From the NCBI RefSeq assembly GCF_009391885.1, contig NZ_VZII01000006.1:26137-90136 (forward strand): 64,000 nucleotides of DNA, read 5' to 3'. This DNA comes from Pseudomonas sp. MN1F (GTDB lineage Bacteria; Pseudomonadota; Gammaproteobacteria; Pseudomonadales; Pseudomonadaceae). Under the pieces are notes generated by a model, which searched no databases, was not told the origin of the DNA, and saw only the letters and a program-made list of their open reading frames with translations. This document shows positions 8,016-18,747 of the stretch, piece by piece (position 1 is the first letter of the stretch; each line of letters opens with the position of its first letter). A program made the translations under genes and the position numbers.

Positions 8016-8807
8016 ATGACCGCTCCGTCGTCCCTAATCACCCAGGTTGAAGCCGGCGTTGCCTGGATCACCCTGAACCGTCCCGAGCAGCGCAACGCGC
8101 TGGACATCCCCACGCTGAAGACGCTGCACGCCACCCTCGAGGCGTACAACGTCGACCCGGCTGTACGCGTGGTGGTGCTGACCGGCACCGGGCGCAGCTT
8201 CTGCGCCGGCGCCGACCTCGCCGAGTGGGCCGAAGCCGAAGCCCGTGGCGCCCTGGAAACCTACGGCTGGACCGAAACCGCCCACGCCCTGATGCACTGC
8301 CTGCACAACCTGGACAAACCCACCATCGCCGCCATAAACGGTACCGCCGTCGGCGCCGGCATGGACCTGTCACTGTGCTGCGACCTGCGCCTGGCGGCCC
8401 AGTCGGCACGCTTCAAGGCCGGCTACACCAGCATGGCCTACTCGCCGGATGCCGGCGCCAGCTGGCACCTGCCTCGGCTGATCGGCAGCGAGCAGGCCAA
8501 GCGCCTGCTGTTCCTCGACGAACTGTGGGGCGCCGAACGCGCCCTGGCGGCCGGCCTGGTCGGTGAGGTAGTCGCCGACGACCAGCTAGCCACCGCCACC
8601 GCCGAACTGGCCGCGCGCCTGGCCCAGGGGCCGACCTTCGCCTACGCCCAGGCCAAGCGCCTGATGCGCGAAGGCGCCTCGCGCAGCCTCGCCGAGCAAC
8701 TCACTGCCGAACTCGCCGCCGGCCTGCTCTGCGGGCGCAGCGAAGACGGCGCCGAGGCCTTGCGCGCAGCCACGGAAAAACGCCCGCCACGCTTCAGCGG
8801 CAAATAA
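8016..8807 (+). CDS. Enoyl-CoA hydratase/isomerase, first gene of the arginine transaminase operon
   Basis: A 263-residue crotonase-fold protein with VAWITLNRPEQRNAL, the oxyanion segment SFCAGADLAEW and AINGTAVGAGMDLSLCCDLR. I chose the ATG at 8016 because it gives the usual N-terminus and has a GAGG site; the frame extends upstream to 7869. It opens an operon with an acyl-CoA dehydrogenase, a CoA ligase, aruI, aruH and an aldehyde dehydrogenase. P. aeruginosa keeps crotonase and dehydrogenase genes beside aruHI. The sequence suggests beta-oxidation of a CoA thioester made from the arginine pathway, but the substrate is not proven. Confidence 0.85.
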   Translation: MTAPSSLITQVEAGVAWITLNRPEQRNALDIPTLKTLHATLEAYNVDPAVRVVVLTGTGRSFCAGADLAEWAEAEARGALETYGWTETAHALMHCLHNLDKPTIAAINGTAVGAGMDLSLCCDLRLAAQSARFKAGYTSMAYSPDAGASWHLPRLIGSEQAKRLLFLDELWGAERALAAGLVGEVVADDQLATATAELAARLAQGPTFAYAQAKRLMREGASRSLAEQLTAELAAGLLCGRSEDGAEALRAATEKRPPRFSGK

Positions 8808-8843
8808 GCCCTCACTCTTCCCCCGGTTACCCAGGAACAGGCC

Positions 8844-10004
8844 ATGAATTTCCAACTGACCCAAGAACAAGAAATGTTGGTGGATGCCGTACGCAGCTTC
8901 GTCGCCAAGGAGCTGTTGCCCCATGAAGAAGCTGTGGACCGTGCCGACGAAGTGTCGCCGGAGCTTGCCGCGCAGATCCGTGGCAAAGCCATCGCCGCCG
9001 GCTTCTACGCCTTCAACATGCCCGAGGAGGTCGGTGGCGGCGGCCTCGATTACCTGTCCCAGGCCCTGATCGAGCGCGAGCTGTCCAAGGTCTCCTGGGC
9101 ACTGCACGTGTTCGTCGCCCGGCCGTCGAAGATTCTCATGGCCTGTACCGGCCAGCAGGTCGAGGACTATCTGCTGCCATGCATCCGTGGCGAGAAGACC
9201 GACTGCTTTGCCCTGACCGAACCGGGCGCCGGCTCCGATGCCAACTCGATCAAGACCCGCGCCGTGCGCGAGGGCGACGGCTTCGTGATCAATGGCAGCA
9301 AACATTTCATCAGCCATGCCGGGCACGCCGACTTCGCCATCGTCTTTGCCGTCACCGACACCTACGAGCACAACGGCCGCAAGCGCAACGCCGTCACCGC
9401 CTTCCTGGTCGACCGTGGTACCCCGGGCATGACCATCCGCCGTGGCCCGAAATGCGTCAGCAACCGTGGCTACCACACCTACGAGCTGTTCTTCGACGAC
9501 TGCAAGGTGCCGGCCACCCAGGTGCTCGGCGAAGTCGGCAAGGGCTGGGAAGTGGCCAACGCCTGGCTGACCGCAGGCCGGGTCATGGTCGCCGCCAACT
9601 GCGTTGGGCAGGCCCAGCGCGCGCTGGACGTGTCGCTGCAATGGGCGGCCGACCGCAAGCAGTTCGGCCAGCCGATCGGCACCTACCAGGGCGTGTCGTT
9701 CAAGCTCGCCGACATGGCCACGCAGATCCGTGCCGCCGAACTGCTGACCCTGCACACCGCCTGGAAGATGGACCAGGGCAGCATGACCGACGGCGAGGCC
9801 GGCATGGCCAAGCTGTTCGCCAGCGAAGTGCTCGGCAAGGTTGCCGACGAAGCGGTGCAGATCTACGGCGGCATGGGCCTGATGGATGAAGGGCCGGTCG
9901 AACGCATCTGGCGCAACGCACGCATCGAACGGATCTGGGAAGGCACCTCGGAAATCCAGCGGCACATCATCTCGCGCGAACTGCTGCGCCCACTGCTGCG
10001 CTGA
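8844..10004 (+). CDS. Acyl-CoA dehydrogenase
   Basis: A 386-residue flavoprotein of normal length with all family blocks: ALTEPGAGSDANSI near the FAD/substrate loop, the FISHAGHADFAIVFA segment, QVYGGMG-like QIYGGMGLMDEGPVE, and the C-terminal IWEGTSEIQ with Glu366 as the probable catalytic base. It oxidises an acyl-CoA to the 2-enoyl-CoA and passes electrons to ETF. It sits 36 bases after the hydratase and 13 before the CoA ligase. In this operon the expected substrate is a short-chain CoA ester, perhaps 4-guanidinobutyryl-CoA. That is an inference from context. Confidence 0.9.
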   Translation: MNFQLTQEQEMLVDAVRSFVAKELLPHEEAVDRADEVSPELAAQIRGKAIAAGFYAFNMPEEVGGGGLDYLSQALIERELSKVSWALHVFVARPSKILMACTGQQVEDYLLPCIRGEKTDCFALTEPGAGSDANSIKTRAVREGDGFVINGSKHFISHAGHADFAIVFAVTDTYEHNGRKRNAVTAFLVDRGTPGMTIRRGPKCVSNRGYHTYELFFDDCKVPATQVLGEVGKGWEVANAWLTAGRVMVAANCVGQAQRALDVSLQWAADRKQFGQPIGTYQGVSFKLADMATQIRAAELLTLHTAWKMDQGSMTDGEAGMAKLFASEVLGKVADEAVQIYGGMGLMDEGPVERIWRNARIERIWEGTSEIQRHIISRELLRPLLR

Positions 10005-10017
10005 CCGGAGCCTCACC

Positions 10018-12117
10018 ATGTCGCAAGCCATTCGTGACAACCTCAAACGCCTGCTGGCCCCCCGGCACCTGGCTTTCGTCGGCGGGCGCAGCATGGCCCG
10101 TGCGCTCAAGCGCTGTGCCGAGGGCGGCTACCCGGGCCAGATGTGGCTGGTCAACCCGCAGCAGGCCAGCATCGACGGCGTGCCCTGTGTGCGCAGCGTG
10201 GCCGAGCTGCCCTGCGCGCCGGACGCGGTGTTCATCGCCACCCACCGCGAACTGACCCTGGCCTGTGTCGCCGAACTCGCTGCCAAGGGTGCGGGCGGGG
10301 CGATCTGCTATGCCTCGGGCTTCGCCGAAAGCGGCGCCGAGGGCCAGGCACTGCAACAGCAGCTGCTCGACGCCGCCGGTGACATGGCCCTGCTCGGGCC
10401 CAACTGCTACGGCCTGCTCGACTACCTGCACAGTGCCGCCCTGTGGCCTGTGGCCCACGGTGGCAAGGCGGTAGAGAAGGGCGTGGCGGTGCTGACCCAG
10501 AGCGGCAACTTTGCCTACAACCTGTCGATGAGCGACCGCTCGCTGCCGGTGGCCTACATGGCCTCGGTCGGCAACCAGGCGCAACTGGGCATCGCCGAGT
10601 TGATGGATGTGCTGCTCGATGAACCCCGGGTCACCGCCATCGGCTTGCACCTGGAGGGCCTGAAGAACGTGCCGGGCTTTGCCCGCGCCGCGCACAAGGC
10701 GCTGGAGAAGGGCATCCCGATCGTCGCGCTGAAGACTGGCGTGTCGCAGATCGGCGCCGAGCTGGCGCTCAGTCACACCAGCTCGCTGTCCGGCTCCGAC
10801 GCCCTGTACGACAGCTTGTTCGAGCGCCTGGGGGTGATTCGCGTCAGCGGCCCGGTGAGTTTCGTCGAAACCCTCAAGGCCGCCGCCTGCGGCAACCTGC
10901 CCAAGGGCCCCAGCCTGATTGCGCTGGCCTGTTCGGGCGGCGATGCCGGGCTGATCGCCGATTACAGCGAAAGCAACCAGCTGCACCTGCCGGCCCTGGA
11001 TGCCAGCCAGGTCGAGGAACTGGCCCAGGTGCTGCCGGCCTACGCCAACCTGGTCAACCCGCTGGACTTCACCACGGCGATCTGGGGCGACGGCCCGGCC
11101 AAGGCGCGCATGCTCGACAGTGCCCTGCGCAGTGACGCCGATGCGGCGATGCTGGTGCTCGATTACCCCGCCGAGTTCACCGGCGAGCGCAAGGAATGCG
11201 ACTTGCTGCTGGAGCTGTACTGCACAGCACTCAAGCGCCATGGCAAGGCCGGCTTCGTCACCTCGGCCTTCCCCGAACTGTTGCCAGCCAGCGCCCGTGA
11301 CCGCCTGCACGCGGCCGGGGTGCCAGCGCTGCAAGGGGTGGAGGATGGCCTGGCGGCCTGGGGCCGGGTTGCCCGTTACGCGCAGCAGCGCCCGGCCTTG
11401 CTGGCGCTGGGCGAGTCGGCGCTGGTGCCGCTGTGCCCGCAGCCGCTGGCCGGTGACAGCCGCCTGCTCAACGAGTGGGATTCCAAGCAGACCCTGCGTG
11501 GCTTCGGCCTGCCCGTTCCGAATGGCGTATTGAGCAGCCCGCAAAATGCGCTGGCCGATGCTGGCAAGGTGGGTTTCCCGCTGGTGCTCAAGGCCGTCAG
11601 CGCACAGTTGCCGCACAAGACCGAGGCCGGCGCAGTGGCGCTGAACCTGGCCAACGAGGCCGCCCTCAGCAGCGCCCTTGAGCAGATGCGCACGCGCATC
11701 GCCGCTTACGCGCCGGGCGTCGCCTTCGACCAGGTACTGCTCGAACCCATGGCTGGCGCGCCACTGGCCGAGCTGATCGTCGGCATCAAGCGCGAGGTGG
11801 ATTTCGGCCTGGCGCTGGTGATCGGCGCCGGCGGCATCCTCGTCGAGCTGCTCAAGGACAGCCACAGCCTGCTGCTGCCGACCACCGACGGTGCCATCCG
11901 CAAGGCCGTGCTTGGCCTGCGCAGCGCTGCCTTGCTGCAGGGCTTCCGCGGCAAGCCAGCGGCGGACCTGGATGCACTGGTCGCAGCCATCCGTGCGGTG
12001 GCCGACTACGCCTGCGAAAACGCCAGCCAGCTGCTGGAGCTGGATGTGAACCCATTGATGGTCGATGCCAATGGCACCACTGCGGTCGATGCCTTGATCC
12101 GCCTCGGCCAGGTGTAA
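10018..12117 (+). CDS. ADP-forming acyl-CoA synthetase (acetate-CoA ligase family)
   Basis: A 699-residue fused alpha-beta NDP-forming CoA ligase. A Rossmann CoA-binding domain (about 1-130, LLGPNCYG at 125-132) is followed by succinyl-CoA-ligase-like domains containing His253 in LSHTSSLSGSDALYD, the position of the phospho-histidine, and a C-terminal ATP-grasp domain (about 470-699, KTEAGAVALNL, GLALVIGAGGILVELLKD). I chose ATG 10018, with a CGGAG site; the frame is open to 9886. Such enzymes make acyl-CoA from an acid at the cost of ATP to ADP. Sitting just before aruI and aruH, it would activate the acid made by the pathway. Confidence 0.87.
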   Translation: MSQAIRDNLKRLLAPRHLAFVGGRSMARALKRCAEGGYPGQMWLVNPQQASIDGVPCVRSVAELPCAPDAVFIATHRELTLACVAELAAKGAGGAICYASGFAESGAEGQALQQQLLDAAGDMALLGPNCYGLLDYLHSAALWPVAHGGKAVEKGVAVLTQSGNFAYNLSMSDRSLPVAYMASVGNQAQLGIAELMDVLLDEPRVTAIGLHLEGLKNVPGFARAAHKALEKGIPIVALKTGVSQIGAELALSHTSSLSGSDALYDSLFERLGVIRVSGPVSFVETLKAAACGNLPKGPSLIALACSGGDAGLIADYSESNQLHLPALDASQVEELAQVLPAYANLVNPLDFTTAIWGDGPAKARMLDSALRSDADAAMLVLDYPAEFTGERKECDLLLELYCTALKRHGKAGFVTSAFPELLPASARDRLHAAGVPALQGVEDGLAAWGRVARYAQQRPALLALGESALVPLCPQPLAGDSRLLNEWDSKQTLRGFGLPVPNGVLSSPQNALADAGKVGFPLVLKAVSAQLPHKTEAGAVALNLANEAALSSALEQMRTRIAAYAPGVAFDQVLLEPMAGAPLAELIVGIKREVDFGLALVIGAGGILVELLKDSHSLLLPTTDGAIRKAVLGLRSAALLQGFRGKPAADLDALVAAIRAVADYACENASQLLELDVNPLMVDANGTTAVDALIRLGQV

Positions 12118-12127
12118 GGACATGAAC

Positions 12128-13735
<1,608 letters not shown>

Positions 13736-13764
13736 GCCCACCCCGCACAACAGGACAACCAGCC

Positions 13765-14955
13765 ATGCGATTTTCCTCTTTGACCCAACGGATTGCCGGC
13801 GACGGCGCCGCCGCCTGGGAGATCCACTACCGCGCCCTGGCCATGCTCGAACAGGGCCGCGAAGTGCTGCTGCTGTCGGTCGGCGACCCGGACTTCGACA
13901 CCCCGGCGCCAATCGTTCAGGCCGCTGTTGCCAGCCTCGAAGCCGGCAATACCCATTACGCCGACGTGCGCGGCAAGCGCAGCCTGCGCGAGGCCATCGC
14001 CCGTCGCCACCAGCAGCGCAGCGGCCAGGCGGTCACCGCCGAGCAGGTGACGGTGCTGGCGGGGGCGCAGTGCGCGCTGTTCTGCGTCGCCCAATGCGTG
14101 CTGGAGCCGGGCGATGAAGTGATCGTCGCCGAGCCGATGTATGTCACCTACGAGGCGGTGTTCGGTGCCTGCGGCGCCAAGGTGGTGCCGGTGCCGGTGC
14201 GCCCGGAGCATGGCTTTCGCGTGCAGCCCGCAGACGTCGCCGCACGGATCACCCCGCGCACTCGTGCCCTGGCACTGAACAGCCCGCACAACCCCTCCGG
14301 TGCCAGCTTGCCGCGCAGCACCTGGCAGGCCCTGGCCGAACTGTGCATCGCCCATGACCTGTGGCTGATCAGCGACGAGGTGTACAGCGAGCTGCTGTTC
14401 GAGGGCGAGCACATCAGCCCGGCCAGCCTGCCGGGCATGGCCGAGCGCACGGCGACACTGAACAGCCTGTCCAAGTCCCACGCCATGACCGGCTGGCGGG
14501 TCGGCTGGGTGGTCGGCTCGCCGGCGTTGTCCGGGCACCTGGAAAACCTTGCCCTGTGCATGCTGTATGGCTCGCCCGACTTCATCCAGGATGCAGCGGT
14601 GGCCGCGCTGGAGCAGCCGTTGCCGGAACTGGACGGCATGCGCGAAGCCTACCGCCAGCGCCGTGACCTGGTGTGTGCAAGCCTTGCCGACTGCCCGGGC
14701 ATTCGGGCACTCAAGCCCGATGGCGGCATGTTCGTAATGGTCGATATCCGCGAGACCGGCCTCAGCGCGCAAGCCTTCGCCGACCGCCTGCTCGACCAGC
14801 ACGGGGTGTCGGTGCTGGCCGGTGAAGCCTTCGGCCCGAGTGCCGCCGGGCATATCCGCCTGGGCCTGGTGCTCGGCGCCGAGCCGCTGCGTGAAGCCTG
14901 CCGGCGCATTGCCCGCTGCGCCAGCGAACTGATGGAGGCGCAACGCAATGCATGA
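13765..14955 (+). CDS. aruH: Arginine:pyruvate transaminase
   Basis: A 396-residue class I/II PLP aminotransferase. The Schiff-base lysine is Lys237 in NSLSKSHAMTGWR. The aspartate and asparagine motifs ISDEVYSEL and NSPHNPSGA are present, and the C-terminal RLGLVLG holds the carboxylate-binding arginine. The sequence closely resembles P. aeruginosa AruH as I remember it, for example VGDPDFDTPAPIVQAA and HYADVRGKR. It moves the alpha-amino group of L-arginine to pyruvate, giving 2-ketoarginine and alanine. It follows aruI by 29 bases and overlaps the aldehyde dehydrogenase by 8 bases. Confidence 0.93.
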   Translation: MRFSSLTQRIAGDGAAAWEIHYRALAMLEQGREVLLLSVGDPDFDTPAPIVQAAVASLEAGNTHYADVRGKRSLREAIARRHQQRSGQAVTAEQVTVLAGAQCALFCVAQCVLEPGDEVIVAEPMYVTYEAVFGACGAKVVPVPVRPEHGFRVQPADVAARITPRTRALALNSPHNPSGASLPRSTWQALAELCIAHDLWLISDEVYSELLFEGEHISPASLPGMAERTATLNSLSKSHAMTGWRVGWVVGSPALSGHLENLALCMLYGSPDFIQDAAVAALEQPLPELDGMREAYRQRRDLVCASLADCPGIRALKPDGGMFVMVDIRETGLSAQAFADRLLDQHGVSVLAGEAFGPSAAGHIRLGLVLGAEPLREACRRIARCASELMEAQRNA

Positions 14956-16363
14956 ATACAGCCGCCTGTTTATCGATGGTCGCTGGCAGCAGCCAGCGGG
15001 GCAGGGCATGGCCGAGGTGATCGACCCGGCCAGCGAGGCGGTGGCCGGCAGGGTGCCACTAGGTAACGAAGCGGATGTGGAACGCGCCGTCAACGCGGCG
15101 CGAAAGGCGTTCGCCGACTGGTCGCGCACGCCGTCCAGCGTGCGCGCCGGGTACATTCGCGCCCTGGCCGAACAGCTCAAGGCGCGGGCCGACGAGATGG
15201 CCGCGGTGATCACCACCGAGCTGGGCATGCCGGTGCAGTGGTGCCGGCCGGTGCAGGTCGATGGGCCCATCGTCGGGCTTGAGCAGTACAGCGAACTGGC
15301 CGGCCTGATGGATGAGGTGCGCGAAGTCGGCAACTCGCTCGTGTACCGCGAGGCCGTGGGCGTGTGCGCGTTCATCAACCCCTGGAACTACCCGCTGCAC
15401 CAGCTGATCGGCAAGCTCGCCCCAGCCTTGGCCGCAGGTTGCACGGTAGTGGTCAAGCCGAGCCAGGAGACCCCGCTGCATGCCTTCCTGCTGGCCGAAA
15501 TGATCGAGGCCATCGGGTTGCCGGCCGGGGTGTTCAACCTGGTCAGCGGGCCGGGGTCGAAAGTCGGCGAGGCGCTGGCACGGCACCCGCAGGTGGACAT
15601 GGTCTCGTTCACCGGGTCCACCGGCGCGGGTGTGCGGGTTGCCCAGGCGGCAGCACCGTCGGTGAAGCGGGTGTGCCTGGAGCTGGGCGGCAAGTCGCCG
15701 TTCCTGATCACCGCCGACGCACCGTTGGAGGCGGCGGTGCGCCATGGCGTGCAGGATGTGATGATCAACTCGGGGCAGACCTGCACGGCGCTGACGCGCA
15801 TGCTGTTGCCGGCCTCGCGCTATGCCGAGGCCCTGGACATCGCCGTGGACGAGGCCAGCAGCCTGGTGATGGGCGACCCGCAGGACCCGCGCAGCTTCCT
15901 CGGGCCGATGTGCTCGGCCGGGCAGCGGCGCACGGTGCAGGAATACATCCGGGTCGGCGAGGAAGAAGGCGCACGGCTGTTGTGTGGCGGGGCGACCGCA
16001 GCGGGCTTCGAGCGCGGGTTCTATGTGCCGCCGACGCTTTTCGCCGACGTCGACAACCGCATGCGCATCGCCCAGGAAGAAATCTTCGGGCCGGTGCTGT
16101 GCCTGATTCCTTATGCCGACGAGGCCGAGGCCATTGCCTTGGCCAACGACTCGCCGTTCGGGCTGTCCAGCGCAGTGTGGGCCGGTAGCCGCGAAAAGGC
16201 GCTGCAACTGGGCCGCCAACTGCGCGCGGGGCAATGCTTCGTCAATGGCGGGGCGTTCAACTACCAGGCACCGTTTGGCGGTTACAAGCAGTCGGGCAAT
16301 GGGCGCGAGTGGGGGGAGGAGGGCCTGAACGAGTTTGTCGAGGTGAAGGCCATTCAGCTCTGA
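14948..16363 (+). CDS. Aldehyde dehydrogenase, probably for 4-guanidinobutyraldehyde
   Basis: A 471-residue NAD(P)-dependent aldehyde dehydrogenase. The catalytic pair is Cys279 in NSGQTCTALTR and Glu245 in LELGGKSP. The Rossmann motif FTGSTGAG and the oxyanion Asn in PWNYP are also present. Its ATG lies 8 bases inside the end of aruH, so the two are translationally coupled. The product of aruI is 4-guanidinobutyraldehyde, and oxidation of it to 4-guanidinobutyrate is the next pathway step, so this enzyme is the local candidate. In P. aeruginosa that step is credited to kauB elsewhere. Substrate range is otherwise not readable. Confidence 0.85.
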   Translation: MHEYSRLFIDGRWQQPAGQGMAEVIDPASEAVAGRVPLGNEADVERAVNAARKAFADWSRTPSSVRAGYIRALAEQLKARADEMAAVITTELGMPVQWCRPVQVDGPIVGLEQYSELAGLMDEVREVGNSLVYREAVGVCAFINPWNYPLHQLIGKLAPALAAGCTVVVKPSQETPLHAFLLAEMIEAIGLPAGVFNLVSGPGSKVGEALARHPQVDMVSFTGSTGAGVRVAQAAAPSVKRVCLELGGKSPFLITADAPLEAAVRHGVQDVMINSGQTCTALTRMLLPASRYAEALDIAVDEASSLVMGDPQDPRSFLGPMCSAGQRRTVQEYIRVGEEEGARLLCGGATAAGFERGFYVPPTLFADVDNRMRIAQEEIFGPVLCLIPYADEAEAIALANDSPFGLSSAVWAGSREKALQLGRQLRAGQCFVNGGAFNYQAPFGGYKQSGNGREWGEEGLNEFVEVKAIQL

Positions 16364-16367
16364 AAAG

Positions 16368-16435
16368 TGTGCAAGCAACTGCGTTGCACAACTTCTGAAA
16401 ACTGGCGCGCTCCCACAGGGGGCGCGTCAGGTTTT
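16368..16435 (+). terminator. Hairpins at the end of the arginine transaminase operon
   Basis: Two stem-loops follow the stop. TGTGCAA/TTGCACA (16368-16374 with 16384-16390) is followed by a GC-rich stem CGCGC/GCGCG near 16406-16426 and a short GTTTT run. The second contains CTCCCACAGGG, a degenerate REP-like core. The T run is short, so termination may be partial. Confidence 0.45.
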
Positions 16436-16475
16436 AAACATTGAGCAAGACAGTTACCCCCGCAGGCGCTGGCGT

Positions 16476-16910
16476 TCAGGCCGTGTGTTCCTTCGGCGTA
16501 TCGAACGCCACGAACAGCTGATCCGCCGTGATCGCCCCCAGGTCCAGGCGCATGTTCTGCTCCAGCATCGCGAACAGCCGGGTGAACACTTCGTACACCT
16601 TGCAGTGGTCTTCCAGCCCGGCAAACGGGTTGTCGATCTTCTCGGCGATCAGCGAGCTTTCCTGCACCGCGTCATACACTTCGCGCAAGGTGATTTCCTG
16701 CGGCGCGCGGGCCAGGGTCACGCCGCCCTGGGCGCCGCGGTACGAGGTCAGGATATTGGCCTTGACCATCTGCGACACCATCGAACGCACGCGGGTCGGG
16801 TGCACCTTGACCCACTTGGCGATGGTTTCGGTGCGCAACTTCTGCGGGGCATTGGCCGCCACGAACGAAAGGATGTACGAGGCGGTGATGAGTCGGGTCG
16901 ACTGGCTCAT
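16476..16910 (-). CDS. Rrf2-family transcriptional regulator
   Basis: A 144-residue Rrf2 protein: an N-terminal winged helix (about 8-60, QKLRTETIAKWVKVHPTRVRSMVSQM) with the family wing GAQGGVTLARAPQEITL, and a C-terminal dimerisation helix. It has only one cysteine (DHCKVYE), so it lacks the three-Cys set of iron-sulfur IscR/NsrR types. It may be cluster-free, as in YwnA-like members, or redox-sensitive through that Cys. It is divergent from the ABC transporter operon at 17098, and palindromes in the gap are probable operators. Confidence 0.88.
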   Translation of the reverse strand: MSQSTRLITASYILSFVAANAPQKLRTETIAKWVKVHPTRVRSMVSQMVKANILTSYRGAQGGVTLARAPQEITLREVYDAVQESSLIAEKIDNPFAGLEDHCKVYEVFTRLFAMLEQNMRLDLGAITADQLFVAFDTPKEHTA

Positions 16911-17004
16911 GGGGCAAAGGCTCCCTGCGAAAACGTCAATGGTACACGACTGAAAAAGCCCGGTATCGGGCGCTGGAAATCAGCTTGTCCTGCCGCTAAT
17001 GTAT

Positions 17005-17032
17005 TTGTTACGGTAACAATTACAAATTGTAA
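17005..17032. promoter_or_regulatory. Two adjacent palindromes in the Rrf2/ABC gap
   Basis: TTGTTAC-G-GTAACAA (17005-17019, 7+1+7, perfect) is directly followed by TTACAA-A-TTGTAA (17020-17032, 6+1+6, perfect). They lie 66-93 bases upstream of the binding-protein start and about 95 bases upstream of the Rrf2 start. Both carry the half-site TTRTAA/GTAACAA. They are the best operator candidates for the Rrf2 dimer. Confidence 0.6.
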
Positions 17033-17097
17033 ACAGCTTCTACGCAATCCGCTTTGACCGAACAACAATTTCTTGCGGTTCAACAGGGGCAAATGCC

Positions 17098-18699
17098 ATG
17101 AGCGATAACAACAAGAACAATCCTCACGCCATTCTCGACGGCAGCCTGCCGCGCCGGGATTTCCTCAAGTACAGCGCGGCCGCTGCGGCCATCGCCGGGG
17201 CGTTTTCCCTAGGCCTGCCGCTGCCTGGTCATGCCGAAGAGGCCACGCCAAAGCCGGGCGGCACCTTGCGCCTGGGCCTGGCCGGGGGCAGCACCACCGA
17301 TTCCAAGGACCCAGGCTCGTGGGTCGACACCTTCACCTTCATCGGCTTCTCGGCGGTGTACAACACGCTCACCGAAATTTCCGTGGAAGGCACCGCCATC
17401 CCGGAGCTGGCCGAGCGCTGGGAATCGAGCCCCGACGCCAAGGTGTGGACCTTCACCTTGCGTCAGGGCGTGACCTTCCACAACGGCAAGACCCTGAATG
17501 CCGATGACGTGGTGGCCTCGATCCAGCACCACCTGGGCGACAAGTCCACCTCCGCGGCCAAGACCGTACTGGGCGATGTCGCCAAGATCCACGCCAGCGC
17601 CCCCGACACCGTGGTGTTCAAGCTGCATTCGGGCAACGCCGACTTCGCCTACGTGGTCGCCGACTACCACCTGGTGATCATGCCCGCCAAGGACGGCCTG
17701 GCCGACTGGCAGGCCGGCGTCGGCACTGGCGGCTATCGCATCAAGGGCTTCGAGCCGGGCGTGCGCATGGACCTGGAGCGCAGCCCGGACTACTGGAAGC
17801 CGGGCAGGGCGCACTTCGCCAGCGCCGAGCTGATCGCCATCGCCGACGGCGCCGCGCGGGTCAACGCCCTGGTCACCGGCAAGGTCGATGTGATCAACAA
17901 GGTCGACCTCAAGACCGTAGCCTTGCTCAAGCGCAACCCGAAGCTGGTGATCGAGGAAACCAAGGGCGCCCAGCACTACACCTTCCCGATGCTCACCGAC
18001 AGCGAGCAGTTCCGCGACAACAACGTGCGCATGGCCCTCAAGCACGCGATCAACCGCGAGACCCTGCTGGCCTCGGTGCTCTACGGCTACGGCCAGGTCG
18101 GCAACGACCACCCGCTGCAGCCGGCCAACCGCTTCATCAACCCGGCGCTGGAGCAGCGCGTCTACGACCCGGACAAGGCGCGCTTCTTCCTGCGCCAGGC
18201 CGGCATGGACAGCCTCAAGGTGCGCCTGCAGGCCTCCGATGCCGCCTACAGCGGTGCGGTGGATGCCTCGGTGCTGTTCAAGGAGCAGGCGCGTCAGGCC
18301 GGGATCGACATCGACGTGGTGCGCGAACCGGCCGATGGTTTCTTCACCAACGTGTGGATGAAGCAGCCGTTCACCACCTCGTTCTGGTACTCCAGCCTCA
18401 CCGCCGACCGGATGTTCAGCATCGGCTACGCCAAGGGTGCGGCGTGGAACGAGACTCACTGGGACAACCCGCGCTTCAACCAGTTGCTCAACGCCGCCCG
18501 TGGCGAGATGAACGAGCCGCTGCGCCGCGAGATGTACAACGAAATGCAGGCGCTGTGCCGCGATGAAGGCGGGGCGATCGTGCCGCTGTTCGCCAGCTCC
18601 GTTGCCGCTCGCTCCAGCCGCGTGGCCCATGGCCCGCTCACGGCGCCCTATGGCGAGCTGGATGGCCTGCGGGTGATCGAGCGCTGGTGGCAAGCCTGA
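17098..18699 (+). CDS. ABC transporter substrate-binding protein (SBP_bac_5, dipeptide/nickel type)
   Basis: A 533-residue periplasmic binding protein. It carries a Tat-type signal: twin arginines at 19-20 in PRRDFLKYS followed by a hydrophobic stretch ending near residue 46. The family 5 signature region VWTFTLRQGVTFHNGKTLNADDVV matches oligopeptide and nickel binders (split here only for description). The first gene of a five-gene operon with two permeases, a fused ATPase and a flavoprotein. Tat export suggests folding before transport, sometimes with a cofactor. The ligand is unknown; peptides, glutathione-like compounds or opines are all possible. Confidence 0.88.
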   Translation: MSDNNKNNPHAILDGSLPRRDFLKYSAAAAAIAGAFSLGLPLPGHAEEATPKPGGTLRLGLAGGSTTDSKDPGSWVDTFTFIGFSAVYNTLTEISVEGTAIPELAERWESSPDAKVWTFTLRQGVTFHNGKTLNADDVVASIQHHLGDKSTSAAKTVLGDVAKIHASAPDTVVFKLHSGNADFAYVVADYHLVIMPAKDGLADWQAGVGTGGYRIKGFEPGVRMDLERSPDYWKPGRAHFASAELIAIADGAARVNALVTGKVDVINKVDLKTVALLKRNPKLVIEETKGAQHYTFPMLTDSEQFRDNNVRMALKHAINRETLLASVLYGYGQVGNDHPLQPANRFINPALEQRVYDPDKARFFLRQAGMDSLKVRLQASDAAYSGAVDASVLFKEQARQAGIDIDVVREPADGFFTNVWMKQPFTTSFWYSSLTADRMFSIGYAKGAAWNETHWDNPRFNQLLNAARGEMNEPLRREMYNEMQALCRDEGGAIVPLFASSVAARSSRVAHGPLTAPYGELDGLRVIERWWQA

Positions 18700-18747
18700 G
18701 CCGCTGACCCTGCATCCAGTCGAGGCATCCAGTAGAGGAATGGTACG

